This document shows, piece by piece, positions 32,734-45,880 of a stretch of DNA of 64,000 bases (within the stretch, counting starts at the first letter, position 1; every line of letters starts with the position of its first letter). The stretch is from the NCBI GenBank assembly GCA_026874595.1, contig CM049313.1, forward strand, positions 24,984,008-25,048,007. The letters are read 5' to 3'. A program made the translations under genes and the position numbers. The notes beneath the pieces were generated by a model. The model searched no databases. It was not told where the DNA came from and saw nothing but the letters and a program-made list of their open reading frames with translations. The DNA comes from Sipunculus nudus (taxonomy: Eukaryota; Annelida; Sipuncula; Golfingiida; Sipunculidae).

Positions 32734-32877
32734 GTATCAGAAAAAACAGTAAGTCATGAGGCCTTGAAATTAAATTATTATTGTTACAAACATTCTACAA
32801 CACAGATATCGGAAAGAACAGAAAATCGTGAGGTCTGGGGATTAAATTATTATTGTGGCAAACATTCTACAACTTAG
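32734..32877 (+). repeat. tandem duplication, 2 x 72 bp
   Basis: Units 32734-32805 and 32806-32877 share GAAATTAAATTATTATTGTT-type sequence and AAACATTCTACAAC; a third partial start GTATCAGA follows at 32878. Confidence 0.75.
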
Positions 32878-32879
32878 GT

Positions 32880-35370
32880 ATCAGACAAAAAGAATACATT
32901 CATGGAATTATTAAAAGGGAGCGTGATATTTCAACTCACCTTCACTATCTACACGGGGAAATGTGGGACGATAGTAAACAATGTCCACCGATATTTGTGA
33001 CGTTTGTAGTGCACCATTCAGCATCTGTTAGGTGCTGACCTCTGCCGTGGATGATTGTCACTAAAGTTACAGTTAGCCAGGGATAACAAAACTGATCTGT
33101 TACACCCTGCTCGAGTCTACTAAACAATGAAAACACGGTCTCCCTGGTGAACCGCCTATACAAAAGACTCAAACCTTCATCAATTTGGTTTTGGTAATTA
33201 ACCTGTAATGTTAGCTAACTTATGAATGTATGTGTATCCGTGTTTATCAGACCTATTCGCTCCGCCATTGTACTCTGGCTCTATTTACTGGACTTAAAAC
33301 AAAAGTACCTCAATATGTATGCATGGCGGATTCAAGATTTGACAGAGGATTAATAACTGTCTGGGCTCTTGGACACAGTAAAGCAGGAAAGGTCAAGCGC
33401 ATAATTCCATGTATATATTCAAGTTCCAAGGAAGCGGGTTTCAGACTCAGCAGCCTTCTGTCCCGCCATTCATGCACAGATAATGCGGTCTGACCAGGAG
33501 CCCATTACAGCTCGACACAGGGTTTATGTCTGCCATACGTAATTCTGAAATTGAATGCTCATCTGTTTGTCTGACCTGTAATTGACATGTGTTGATGTAG
33601 CATGTTAGCGGGTTAAGCTAACCTCATCTGGCTAGCTGCAGTGGTTTTCCTAACAAACACCTCTGTCCGCCTAATATGAAGCGATCATGTCAAAAGTGAT
33701 TCATACTAAATAAAGATAGGATACGACAGATAAATGTACCCCCGTCTTTTTAACTTTTCTCAATACAGTTAGATGTTAATTACAACATAAAGTGCCCATG
33801 TGAAAGTATATTTTGTCGATTCGTCCGTCACACAATTGATAGAATTATTAATATTATCTTTAATATTAAGAAAAAATACATACTGGCAGGTACACCAGCA
33901 ATTAAACTCATTCTGATCCGGCAGTTGCAGTAGACATAATACAGAAACAGTCTGATTGAGCTAGTGTTTCTGGAATTCATTGAGTCTGGCCCGGTTCGCA
34001 AGAACAAGGCTGCAGAGTTCAACTTCCATGACGCCTGTGCAGATAAAATTTCGCATTTCGCTTCTTCAGAAAAGATTCCTGGCAGGTTTGCAACGAGTTT
34101 ATATATAATAAGCATGCAGTTCTGGCTATATAAACAACACACATGTTGTTTTAAAAAAACAATTTGACTCTTACTCTGTCAGAATCCACATGCGATTACG
34201 AGTTTATGATGTAACTGAAGGCCTTTTGTCTTGATTAAAGAAGCTGTACTGACGTCAGTTTGGCGCATTATACTGGTAAATTAATTTTGCAAGCCGGCCC
34301 CGAGTATGAATCATTTAACAGTCCGTCATTAAAATGAGCAGTGCTGTTGTCTGGCAGCGGTTGGGACGTGACACTTATCCTGGGGGTAGGAGTGGATGAC
34401 AGAATATATTACCGGGCCTTACTGCGCGTCATACAATAGACTGAGATTTGCTCACAAACAAATTCAGTGGCACAATGATAAACGTGAGGGGATCATAGCT
34501 TGTCTAGCGCCTCTCCATCGCATGCACCGTGTATCTTTGATGAAGCACTTGGACCTTGCGTGAAGCCGGCTGAGCCTGGATACAAGGACCGCCCCATGAT
34601 ATATGTACACTGTGTCTGGCATGCCCGGTATGTGATCAATTTCTTCATGGCGGTGTCAGATCCCCTGGTAATCCGAGGCGGCCGGCCGGCTACTCTGATC
34701 AATCTTTTGGATTGCGTCCATCCGCTACCGTCAAAACAGGGCCGCCAAAATCCCCGCCTCACAGACTAAATTTAAATGGAGCTGACAGAGATCCCTTGTG
34801 TCAGAGCCAAGAGGAAGGACCTTTACAGACCTGTTTGGATTTTGTTGCGTGACTCCACGTTATGTGTCCGTCCTTATGGCGACCGTGTACAGCTGCAATC
34901 TCACCTTCCATCCCTACAAACCAATAAAAACTAAATATATAGTGTCTACAGTCATCCGAAGATTAGACTAAATATATTGATATATGTCCTAATCTGTAAA
35001 ATGTCATAGCGAACTAGTCAGGCGTACGATAACAAAAAGGAAATAATACTTATTTACATTTTATGACTATTTCGACGGTCGGAAGTGAAATAACAGCACC
35101 TATATTAAATTAAAGTGACAGACTCAAACTCATACCCTTTTTATTTAGATTTACAGCCCCCCCCCCCCGTATTATAATCACCAGTTATAGACATCTCCTA
35201 ATGTTGTTTTTTGCATCATGTGTAATATTAATTCCATGCAATATAGACTATGTACCCTTGTACATAATGGTTTAACAATGCTTCCATGTCTCGTCAATCC
35301 TGTCATTCAAATACATTATCATGGGATTATGTATTCTGAAATGAAATGAAGTTGAATTCCCTGGTGAAAC
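32880..35370. other. unassigned sequence
   Basis: No gene recognised. A GC-richer patch at 34490-34770 is open on both strands (89 codons each way) without any motif. C10 run at 35159-35168. Confidence 0.45.
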
Positions 35371-35372
35371 CA

Positions 35373-35373
<1 letters not shown>

Positions 35374-35433
<60 letters not shown>

Positions 35434-35452
35434 GTGTATATATATATATATA
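35374..35452. repeat. (TA)n microsatellite with TATG interruption
   Basis: About 24 TA units, then GTATGTATG, then more TA units. Confidence 0.95.
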
Positions 35453-35457
35453 ATGAT

Positions 35458-35600
35458 TATAACACTGAAGAAAAACAACATTGTTAATTCACGACAGACT
35501 GTTTGAAGCTTCATTATAACAACATTCACTTGATGGTCGGGTCGCATCCCGTGAAACAGTCTGTCGTGAATTTACAGTGTTGTTTTTCTTCAGTGTTATA
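35458..35600. repeat. 47-bp inverted repeat, potential hairpin
   Basis: Arm 35458-35504 (TATAACACTGAAGAAAAACA onward) is the complement of arm 35554-35600 with about three mismatches, separated by 49 bp. It directly adjoins the TA tract. May be the core of a small fold-back element; no duplication was found. Confidence 0.8.
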
Positions 35601-35689
35601 TCGCTCTGGCCTAGTCTGTAGGCCATATAGCACTTTACAACGGAGGGTAACTCTACCGTCTATATTATGATTATATATATGTGTGTATG

Positions 35690-35886
35690 CAGGGGCGGAT
35701 CCAGGATTTAGGAAAAGGAGGGGTCCAACCCAGGAGGACTAATGAAAATCCTAAAAAAAAAGGTCATCACGTCTGGAAAAGGGGGGGTCCAGGCCGAAAA
35801 ATTACGTCTAAAACCCCTTACAAAAGGTTGCTTTGGGCGAAAAAGGACCCCCTGGACCCCCCCCCCCCCCCCTGGATCCGCTTCTG
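35690..35886 (+). mobile_element. short hAT-like element with CAG-GCGGATCC termini, copy C (197 bp)
   Basis: CAGGGGCGGATCCAGG at the left and CCTGGATCCGCTTCTG at the right, flanked by direct GTATG (35685-35689 and 35887-35891). It has the cleanest terminal repeats of the three copies and the internal GGTCCAGGCCG and C16 runs. Confidence 0.85.
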
Positions 35887-35891
35887 GTATG

Positions 35892-36625
35892 TGTGTGGTT
35901 CTTGCCCAGGGAAGTCGCCAGAGACCACTGTTTGTTGATTATGCGTGAATACCATGACTGCCTGTTGGTCATTGATTATTAAACTATCGTTTCCACTATG
36001 TAGGGACTGTTCTATAATTCAACTTGATGAACCCGGCTTGTTTGGAAGGGTTTCTCAAGTTGACTGGCCATATAGGTACTGACCATGTTGCAGCCTTTTT
36101 GTTATATTCTTAGTATAGGATCGGACCATATGGCTTTTACAATGTCCACCTCCACTTTCCTGCTCAACCGAGCATGGTCACAGCTACTATGGTCATCAAA
36201 GACCCCTCCAAGAACACGTATCAGGCAACTGACTGACAATCCGTAGTCTGATCTGTAATTCACCAAGGTTCATTTAATTCAGTCATTAGCTGAATACACC
36301 ACAGGCCCGCGGGCGTCCGTCTCCTGGCCGTTGTTGTTTGTTTGACACCAATTCCTTGGCGTCTTTGTGAATGTAGAAAATAAAAGCTCTGGCCGGAGTT
36401 GAGACTCGGCTTTGATCTGGGTAGGGCCGTTTACATTACACGGCTTTATGTGACCTCAAGGGTGCCGTGCATGTTTTCGATATCACAGTCACCAAGGCTT
36501 TCATGATACACTCGGTGAAAAATATTTACAGACACTGAGACTTGAATAATGTTTCATCTGCATGCAGTGTACTGATAAACTATAGCCGTTACCATTTCCC
36601 CCTTATATCACAGGTGCCGTTTTCC

Positions 36626-36693
<68 letters not shown>

Positions 36694-39600
36694 TACCAAG
36701 ATAAAATACTTGTAAAAATACATGTTTTTCATTAGTTATTTGGAAATGGTCGGACACCTGGTCAGCCACAATGATCTTTTGTCTTTCCATAGACTTTGAT
36801 GCGATTTTAACATTTCACTAATGGCGGGCAGGACGTAGCCTAGTGGATAGGGCGTGGTCCTCGATTCGAACCCTCTCTCTGTCTCAGCTAGCCCTCTATA
36901 GGCTTATATACATATTCTTGTATGTGTCACTTGTGTATGCGAATATTGAGCTAGGAGAGCGGCCCAGTAAAGCAAGCAGTCAGCGTTGAGCTGCTATCGG
37001 ATTTCCAATGTCCCAGTCGACCCTATAATTGGTGTGATTATTGGTATCTTTAGACACACTTTCCCGAGGTTGATCCCAACACACAGACCGCCGCCACTCG
37101 TAGAAGATTAAGCCCGTATAAGTACAGCGGAAATCGATGCCATCAGCCGGGTCTATATGGAGTCGCGTTTAAAGGCGCTTCTATTACTGTAACGGGACCG
37201 TATATCGGATTCTTAAAGCCAGCGTGGAACAGTTATATCCCTGGTTTGCCATGAACCATACAATAATTTCTGCCATGTCTGCTCGTTTTTTTTGTCTGGG
37301 CTCCGTAAATTGTTGTTCTATTTTAGCTAGTAAACATGTTGTGTCGGTAGGTCTGAGGGTAGAGTTTAATTTCCCATATAATTTGGTTTCAAATAATGGT
37401 AATATTTGTCTGTTTGCATATTTGTCTCCAAGCCAAGAACTGCCTTTAGTGCTGACATCTGGTGATGTAATTTAGTACTATTAAACATGACTCATTTAAA
37501 GATCGTGAGATATTTGTTTTGACCTTGGCTATACTTTCTTCCAAAAACACATTTTCTGCACTTTATTTCAATCTTGGTATTTGTTGGTTCGTTTCCTGAC
37601 AAAAATATTGCTTTTAAAACACTTGTATTCCTCTCTTTATCTCTGTATTTCCCTGAACTTCCCCCGACCGGGGGGGGGGGGGGGGGGGGGGGGGAGGGGT
37701 GTCCAGATGTGGTCCAAGTTGTCTGTTATGAACGTTTATCTGTTTGACAGAACTAAGCATATGTTATACTAGAATGGGAAACAACGTGAGATCAATTTGA
37801 AAAGATTCCAGGGGGGACCACACACGCACGGCATTAATTGTCTGACCAGGAATGAAGTCCTACAATATACTGGTGTCTTAGCCCCGAGACGTCCGTATAC
37901 TGCCACTCCTATATGTGGCCACACACCCAACAAACATGTCACCTCCAGACTATTGTGTTCACTGCTCCTTCGAATCCTTTGACATGCAGCCCCTTTTCTA
38001 GCGACAGCTTGTCACCCCAAACGTCGATTTTAGATGAGCTGAAGACGATGGCCCTATCAGTTTATTTCCGAAGGCCTGAGTGTCATGTTGTCATGGCTAC
38101 CCCTTTTCTATCTCGTGCAAAGTACATTTGCAAGGCTTTTAGTCGTTTTAGAATTAATGGCCCCAAAACCTCTTACATTGTGTAGAGAAAAGTTTAGGGA
38201 GAAAACAGGGTTTTCTTAATAACAGACCCAAGCAACTGACATAATCAACATGAATATCTAGGGCCTGATAAAACATATTGAACCTTTTGCTTTATTGGGT
38301 TCCATGGATATATTCGGCAAGGGTAATTTATTAAAGTGCAAGTGATTAATCGCTCTATATATTCATAAGTTGGCCGGATAAATATGCGTCCTAAATATCT
38401 GGACATTATAAAGTAGAAGTTTACGCAAATTGAAAACTATAAAATCCCGTCCGCTCTGAAGTAATACCCCAACTGACGATAAAACAAGGTTTGGAACTCA
38501 GCCAAAGTGGGCGTGGTTGTGAATTATGTACAGCGCCGTGAGTCTGTCTGATGCCCTTGCGGTCCTGTCTAGATAAGCTGCCTTATACGTGTTGTTATCA
38601 TCGTCATAAGACCAAGTAACCCCACACATACAGATATTCATCTGAGCAACAGTTATTGTAACCTTACTTTCAGAGTAAAATATTTATGATTAAAAAAGAT
38701 TTTATTTTGGCTCATTGTGCCACATGCTTCACATAAGTGAAAGCCAGCGCCTCTCTCTACTCCAGGGTATGATAAATTTACACGGGACTCTCCTCGTTTC
38801 ATTAGTAGCCTTTGCTTTTGTGTTTATGCATGACCGGGTGCCTGGCGGCCGGGGGGGGGGCACGGAGTACAGATTGTTTACGGTACAGATACCCGGCCGT
38901 CTCTCTGTGCATGGTGAAAACCTGGTCAGTCTCTTTACTCCCGGCAGTGTGGAGCATAAGGTAAACATTTCTGTCACGCACTCCCATATCGATCATCCAA
39001 TCCGGGCGTAAAGTTTATTATCTCTGCTCTCTGATTGGTTGAGACTGACAGCTCGCAACTGTGGGTCGATCTGGGGCGCCTGTTATATCTGAAGAAGATC
39101 GCCCGCAGCGTCTGGACCGGTAATATGACTGGCTGGGCGCTCGTCTCGTCCGAGGCCAGACAACGTTAACAACCTCTGCCTACTTATTATATGACAGTAA
39201 GGAATTCATGGTGTCCCGTGAATAGCGTAACACAAAGCAGAGACCAGCCATGCTCAACACTCTCTCAGGAATTATGTCTCTGACAAAAAAATGAAATAGA
39301 ATAAGTGCTAAGAAAAGAAGTAAAACATGATTAAAACATTAGGAAAAAGTACGAGTTCCCATGATTGCCTCAACCAGATTGTGCTGCATTGGAAAATATG
39401 TAGGCCAAGAGGAAACTGTCACGGTTCATGAAACCTTAGGGTTGGATCACAGGAGAGCTATAGAACAAAGGCGGCCCGTAATACAATGAATGACCCGAAA
39501 CTGTTTAGAAACCTCTAGAAACCTTAAAAAATATTTTGACGATCCAGATTACCTAAAGAAAGTAAATAACACGCTCCTTGGGTGCTACCCAAATCTTCCA

Positions 39601-40050
39601 CAAGTTAACTTTGTTCATAAGATTTGATTAATTTGCTAACAGCTTTTCAGTAAAGTCGATCACAGACAAGCAAAACAAGACAAAACGTAAGTCATCGCCA
39701 CCTAGCGGAGTCCCTCAGAAGGATGACCGGAGGAAGGGAGGTCGCAGAATAAATCATTGCACAGAGGATAATTTTCATATAACACGCGGAAGGATTTATT
39801 TGTCAAAGTGAATGATGGCAGGCAGAAATATGCACGACACTTTCACAATATAATAGGCATTATTAACACTTTAGAAAAAAACACCATACAGCGGTTTCAT
39901 ATATATATATATATATTTATATAATACACTACACAATATAACATATACATACACACTAACTATATAAATAATATTTAACTATATATGAATACACACTAAA
40001 AACTGTTCCTTTCAATCAAATTTTATAAAAAAATTGTAAATATATTACTA
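35892..40050. other. unassigned sequence with microsatellites and G-runs
   Basis: Contains (TA)n at 36626-36689, a truncated tRNA/SINE-like piece at 36834-36873 and a G25 run at 37670-37694. No convincing gene. Confidence 0.45.
36834..36873 (+). repeat. truncated tRNA-like SINE fragment
   Basis: A perfect A box (TAGCCTAGTGG, 36837-36847) is followed only about 16 bp later by a B box (GATTCGAACCC, 36862-36872), so the middle of the tRNA is deleted. Confidence 0.5.
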
Positions 40051-40094
40051 GTTTGGAGGTGAATAGTTTCCATAATATTGTTATGTGTAGGTCC

Positions 40095-40096
<2 letters not shown>

Positions 40097-40153
<57 letters not shown>

Positions 40154-40329
40154 TGTGTCAGAGATAGAGAGAGAATGTTTGCTGTTTGTGAGAGAGTTGT
40201 CTGTGTGTGTCAGAGAGAGAGAAAGGGAGAGAGAGAGAGAATGTGCTTGGGTGTGTGTGTCAGAGATAGAGTAGGTATGTGTGAGTCAAAGAGAGAGAGT
40301 GTCTGTGTCTGTCAGAGAGAGAAAAAGAT

Positions 40330-40364
<35 letters not shown>

Positions 40365-40375
40365 TTATATAAATA
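40097..40375. repeat. compound GA / TG / TA microsatellite
   Basis: Long (GA)n at 40097-40147, then GA-rich and TGTGTC-containing units to about 40325, then (TA)n with ATTTATAT variants to about 40375. Glu/Arg-rich open frames here are artefacts. Confidence 0.95.
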
Positions 40376-40379
40376 TATT

Positions 40380-43300
40380 ATTTCATTCTTCATATACTGA
40401 ATGACATGACTGCTCAAAATATGTAAAATTCAGTTGGTTGTATAATAAATAGTATGATAAACTGTTAGTGAAAGTTTTTTTGACAAACAAATAAGACACA
40501 CAGACAGAGAATATTATTTGCATAGATGAACCAACTCATAAAAATGCCCCACTCAGATCCTGGCACAAGCTGTGTAAGCACTGGAAACTGGCTTAGCTAT
40601 GCATGCACTGATCTCTGGCTGTCCAGGGCCTGAGGTCAGGCAGGAGTGTGCTGGACACCAGTGACACAGCAGGGTGATCACTTGATCAGATAATAATGAG
40701 GTGTGGCTAATTGCCAGATGTCTTCAGGGAGTATACAGGGTAGATTCTGCCAGGCAAACCAGGGGTGTGAGTGCTTGGCCTTTAACACTCATAGCTTACA
40801 TTCCATGTTGTCACACGGGGTCATTCGCGCGTTAACAAGTGAAGCCTCGGTAAACACGTCTGTACACTCGGGGAGGGGGGGGGGGAGGGGGGTTAAATAG
40901 TCGCATATTGAACCAGGGTACGGCTGGCGTATACAAAAGCTGTCATGTGACTTTTAGTCACGTCGTGATTAAAAGTCATGATATGAGTAGCTTTAATACA
41001 TTTGGTAAAAAATGTGTGAACTCAGATATTATACTTGTGTGTTTCCCTTTTACAAGCTCTAGTGAATTTTTACGAGTTTGAAATTACAGCTTTATACAGG
41101 ACGGATACACATGACAGGTCTTTTGGCCGTCACCATATCCGGAAAAATCCTGTGAACTCCTTGCGGTTCTGTCTCACGTTCCCCTATGATGGTATTTATC
41201 ACACCCCGGCAGTCACCGCCAAGGATCGGTTTCGGCAGTGGCGCCCACATAGCTATTCTTCACTTGTCTGAGTATAGGACAATATTTACGACTTTATCAG
41301 CCAATACTGGCCGCTTAAGCTAATACTTCGGTGCACTAGCACTAAGAATAATTTCGTTTTAGTTTTACTGGCTTAAACATCATGCATTGACAGGCTGAAA
41401 ATAAAACCGCCAGACAGATAGTGAGCTAATAGCTAAGCTATCGTGAGTGTTATAATATATATCAAATATTTTTCTTTAAACCTTTTCAGATAATTTTATA
41501 AAGAACTGCCTTTGGAAGTTACGACCTGTGTGGCAATCAAGATTGTTTAATTACACCAGAAGTTCTACTTTCATAGTACTCTCTTTCTGTGATATGTCCG
41601 GACAGATATACTTGTATTTCCCTTTAGGAGTTGTCAGATGGTCCTGTTTTAATGTTCACATGGCATAATCTAAGCAGCAGCTGTCCACTGAGGATTTTTT
41701 GCTTGTGACTAATGACCTTGACCTTTATAAGTGGGACTTGAATGTTATAAAGCGTTGACTGATTCCTCTTATTTTTAGATAACTGTATTTATTAAATATT
41801 GTGAAGTGTAGGTCATTCTGTACCTTTTTGTAAACTAGGTTCATGAGCTGTATGTTCCTTGCTTCATGTGTTTCATCATTAAAAATATATAAAAACGAAG
41901 GGGTTGGTGGTCTAGTGCATACCATTCATCACACCGTGCAGATGTAGAAATCTGCATTTTCAGAAATGCAAGCCTCCGCCGTGTTTGTATACACAAGTTC
42001 ATTCATGCATAAATGACTAAAATTGTGAATACTCCTGTATGACCTTCCTGAATCCGAATCATATTCCGGATCCACACCAAAATCAAATCGATTCTTCATT
42101 TCTTCACAGAAATTCCATTAAAATTCCCCGGCGGGGGGGGGGGGAGGGGGGGGGGCGGTAAACGCATTCCCTCCTGGTGGAAGCAAATATAATAACAAAC
42201 CCTTCACAAGTTCCTTATGGTAAGTATTATAATGACACGAGCAATGTAAGGTAAGTGTGATACACGACATGATATTCAATGAAGTAGAAATCCCCGTTGG
42301 TATACATGAAGAGACAAAAGGAAGACCACATTTATGACGAACAATGTCAGATTGGTGCTATAACAAAACGACTTGGGGACGACCAGCGACGTTCACTGAC
42401 CAAGGCGTAGCGCACTGTCATCTGAAATCATTGCTCGTCATACATTTATACACATGTATACTTGTTTTATTTTAATTGATCTAGCCCTGGATGTTTAAAT
42501 AAATTACAATTCAGGTCAACCATCCATCCACGCGTGTCTTCACTGAAATGTGCGACGTTTCATAAGTTCATTACTAGCATGCAGATTGCTCTCATTGTTA
42601 AGAAGACAGATGATGATTCTGATTATGTTGTTATAATTTTTAGTCTTAAGGAAAAGTATAGAAAAAAGGAAATAGTTGAGTTACAGTTAGAGCCTGACGG
42701 ACATTCACAGAGGTACATAGGTACGGAGAGAATCAAGGAGAGCGAGGACAGAGTGTATGACATGGGTCAGAAAATAAGACACGGATACAGAAGGCAAGTC
42801 ATATCTGGACACAGCTCTGTGCACTTAATATATCGTAACAAATCAATTAATGCACAGATCTGGACACGTCTAAACAAGTGTAGTAATAAATTTTCAGTAT
42901 TATAACTGGCCGTTGACGGTGCAAACAGGAGTTGCGTGGTAACTGTGTATAAGAGTGTACAGTCCAACTCAGGAATAAACATCAGATTGAGCGTGTGAAG
43001 AGAGCAGGTCTTGCTGGTGTAGTGGGCACTTGATAGCGGACAAGTCCCTAGGCTGCTGGGGCGGGGTACCAGATGTCAGAAACGCAGGATAAACACTAGA
43101 CCAGCTTGACTGTGACAAGGGGTACCGGAAACTATGTGGAGTGGGAGGAAGCCTCCGCACAAATGTGGCTCTCTTAAGATTTCTGGCCAATATTTGTCAC
43201 ATTCAGTGAGTGAGAGATCAGAATGAACACATTCTTTCGATCAGAGGTGCCTCCCGTTTGCAGGATTAAAAAGAAGTACTAAGCTGAATCAAATAGGATA

Positions 43301-45400
43301 CAAATCTCCTAACTGCCGCGTATTTGTTCAAACACCATAATGTTTCCAGGGTTTTATGGTATATCAAGTTTGTGGGCACCAGTTAGTAGAGTCCCTTCAT
43401 AACATGCTTTCCGCTAAAAAGTTCATTTGGTTCGTTTGCCTGGATATTTTACAATAGAAACTAAAGATAAGCACCATGCCTGGCGGCCAAAACAGACAAA
43501 CCCGTTCACTTATTTAAGACCATCTAAAATTATTGCGTGAAAGCCAGTTCAACTTCAATCCAGATTTAACGCTCAATAAACAAGTAAAAATATGTACTGT
43601 CACTAAAATCTTTAACAACAGCCATATGAATTCTTGAGTAAAAAATATTCAGGTTAAAAGTCATTATTATTCTATTAGCTTTATACAAAATCTGGACTTA
43701 CAGCAAGTACGTTGATACTGCATATAATTAACATGATCAGTAACTGAATATTTATTGGAAATATAAGGAAATATAATAGTAATTATTCTTGTGAAGTAAA
43801 TACTGTTATGCCCTAAGTGTCACGCCTTCTTGCTTTATATTTTTATCTTTATATGTGCACAAACCGAGGTGATACAGAAAATCTCTGTCGAGATATTATT
43901 TAAAATTCACACCAAGGTCATAGGCCTACACCAAGCCTCATACTATTGTAATATTGAGCTTCGTATCTTCGTCAAAGTGGTTTGAGTTACTTTAATTACC
44001 AAACACAAACCCGAAAGTGTCACAGAAGCTCGCTGAGGGGTCAGAGAAGACACGGTTGTTTAAAAGATTCACGGGTCATTACAATCTCACAGAGGCGCGA
44101 GGCGAATATTGATAAATACCGAGGAGTATTGAATCTGTGCATTGCTGATGTGATCTGGACCATTTCCTCACCCACGAATGGGTTTCTCACAAATGAAAAG
44201 GATTGCCGTGTTTAGAACACGATCCAGGAAAATACAGACCGGGATGAATCCACTAACAGCATGAATTATTTACCTCTCAAGTCCACTCACTCATAAGTGG
44301 CTGGCCAAGGAGTGTATAGGGTCAAGCGTTCTGCCAGGCTGGCAACACCAAATGCCCGCAGATGTTAGCCTCGATATAAAAACCTGCAGGTCAAATGGTA
44401 GGTCCCACAAACAGGTTAAAATTTCTCGTGGCTGCCCTCTTGAACCCGTGATTGAGTGTTGGGTGCTATGTCCTGAAAGTATAAGAAGATACATGGACAT
44501 TTCATGTGATTCAAGAGAAGTCCTTTCTCATGTTTATCCTCTGCAGGCTTCGCCAAACGCCCCATGACCGGCAAATTAAGTCATTCATGAGCCTCCGATC
44601 ACGTGATGATGCCTTGACATTTCCGGCTGGATGATATTGTTAAAAGCATGAAACCTCTTATATTGTGTGAATAAACTTAAAGGACCACCGGGGCAAATGT
44701 AACTTAATATATAAACAAGACCCATACAGGAACACTGGTTCCCAGAGGACGGGCACACTGTAAAAGGACGGGCACACTGTAAAAGGACGGGCATACATAC
44801 ATACATTGGCTTGTTTTGTGGATGTGTTTTGGAAACTCAGGACTACTTAAACTATGGCGTTTTTCCATATTAATTGTGGAGGTAGTTTTGGTGACATCGG
44901 CACGGCATTCATATATATAAAACACCACGCATCCCTGGTCCAGATATACACGTATATACACCAAGTCATTTGTGATTCTCATCATATAGGGTGTAAGATG
45001 TCATCTTCACATATCATCCGCACAGTCCATGATATCTGTAAAGTTGAATTTCCCCCAGAATGGATTCCAAAGAAAATACGGTTTGCTGTTCCTCGTACGG
45101 GGTCTGTTCCTCATCAGGGTCTCCTTGCCAGTGTGGGCCTGTAAAGTTCTAGATACAAAAATAAAACACATATATATATGCCTTTAATGTATTACAAAAT
45201 AAGGCTTAGCGGGAAGAATTTTTTTCAAAAGAACTTAGCAAAAGAACCCTTATGTACAGGGACCAGTCGGAGAGGAGGTCATTCCTTATTCACCAAGTGT
45301 TTATTTTTCTGCAGCTCCAGCTTGTGTTTTGGTCGTTCATGCAGTCTTCAGGGATGGATCATATGACACATTCAAATATTGAGGGGTAACATCTAACAGC
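40380..45400. other. unassigned sequence
   Basis: Contains a short hairpin at 40948-40978, G-runs at 40871-40894 and 42131-42158, a 19-bp tandem repeat at 44747-44796 (GGACGGGCACACTGTAAAA) and a 123-codon open frame at 42534-42905 (plus) with no recognisable domain, too weak to call a gene. Confidence 0.45.
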
Positions 45401-45406
45401 GATGTA

Positions 45407-45880
45407 GGACTCGAGTCTGGACTAACCGGTGCCCTCAGGACTTGGACTAGAGTCCACTTTTTAATGATTTGGACTCGGACTTGGACTTAAGGGTCTATTG
45501 GACACGAGATGAACTCGGTCTGATTTCTGGAGTCATTACACCTCCGAGTCCAAGAAAAGTCCGAGTCCATCTCGAGTCCAAAAGAAAAAAACTCTGTGAC
45601 ATATTACAAAGACTAATGGGCACCATCAGCAGAATATTATAAAATAATAACACTATACATACAAAGCTTTGCACAGCATCGTAAATTGTTCTTTAAGGAT
45701 ATTTGTATTGGACTCGGAATGGGACTTGGACTCGGCTTCCAAATGACTCGTTGCCTGGACTCGAAGAAGTATGACTTGGACTCGGTAAACAAGTAGTCGG
45801 AATTGGAGTCGGTAATCAAATACTTGGACTTGGACTCGATTGGCCTGGAACTGGAATCGGATTGTGTGGACTCGACTTCA
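45407..45880. repeat. degenerate GGACTC/GGACTT hexamer array with an inverted middle
   Basis: Hexamers GGACTC, GGACTT and GGAATC run on the plus strand at 45407-45500 and 45708-45880, while 45548-45580 carries the opposite strand (GAGTCC, AAGTCC). CTCGAGTC-type joints occur. The opposed blocks could fold together. Confidence 0.75.

Noticed and set aside
34493-34769. 89-codon frames open on both strands
   Set aside because: No motif on either strand and no supporting splice sites; GC-rich sequence alone can keep frames open.
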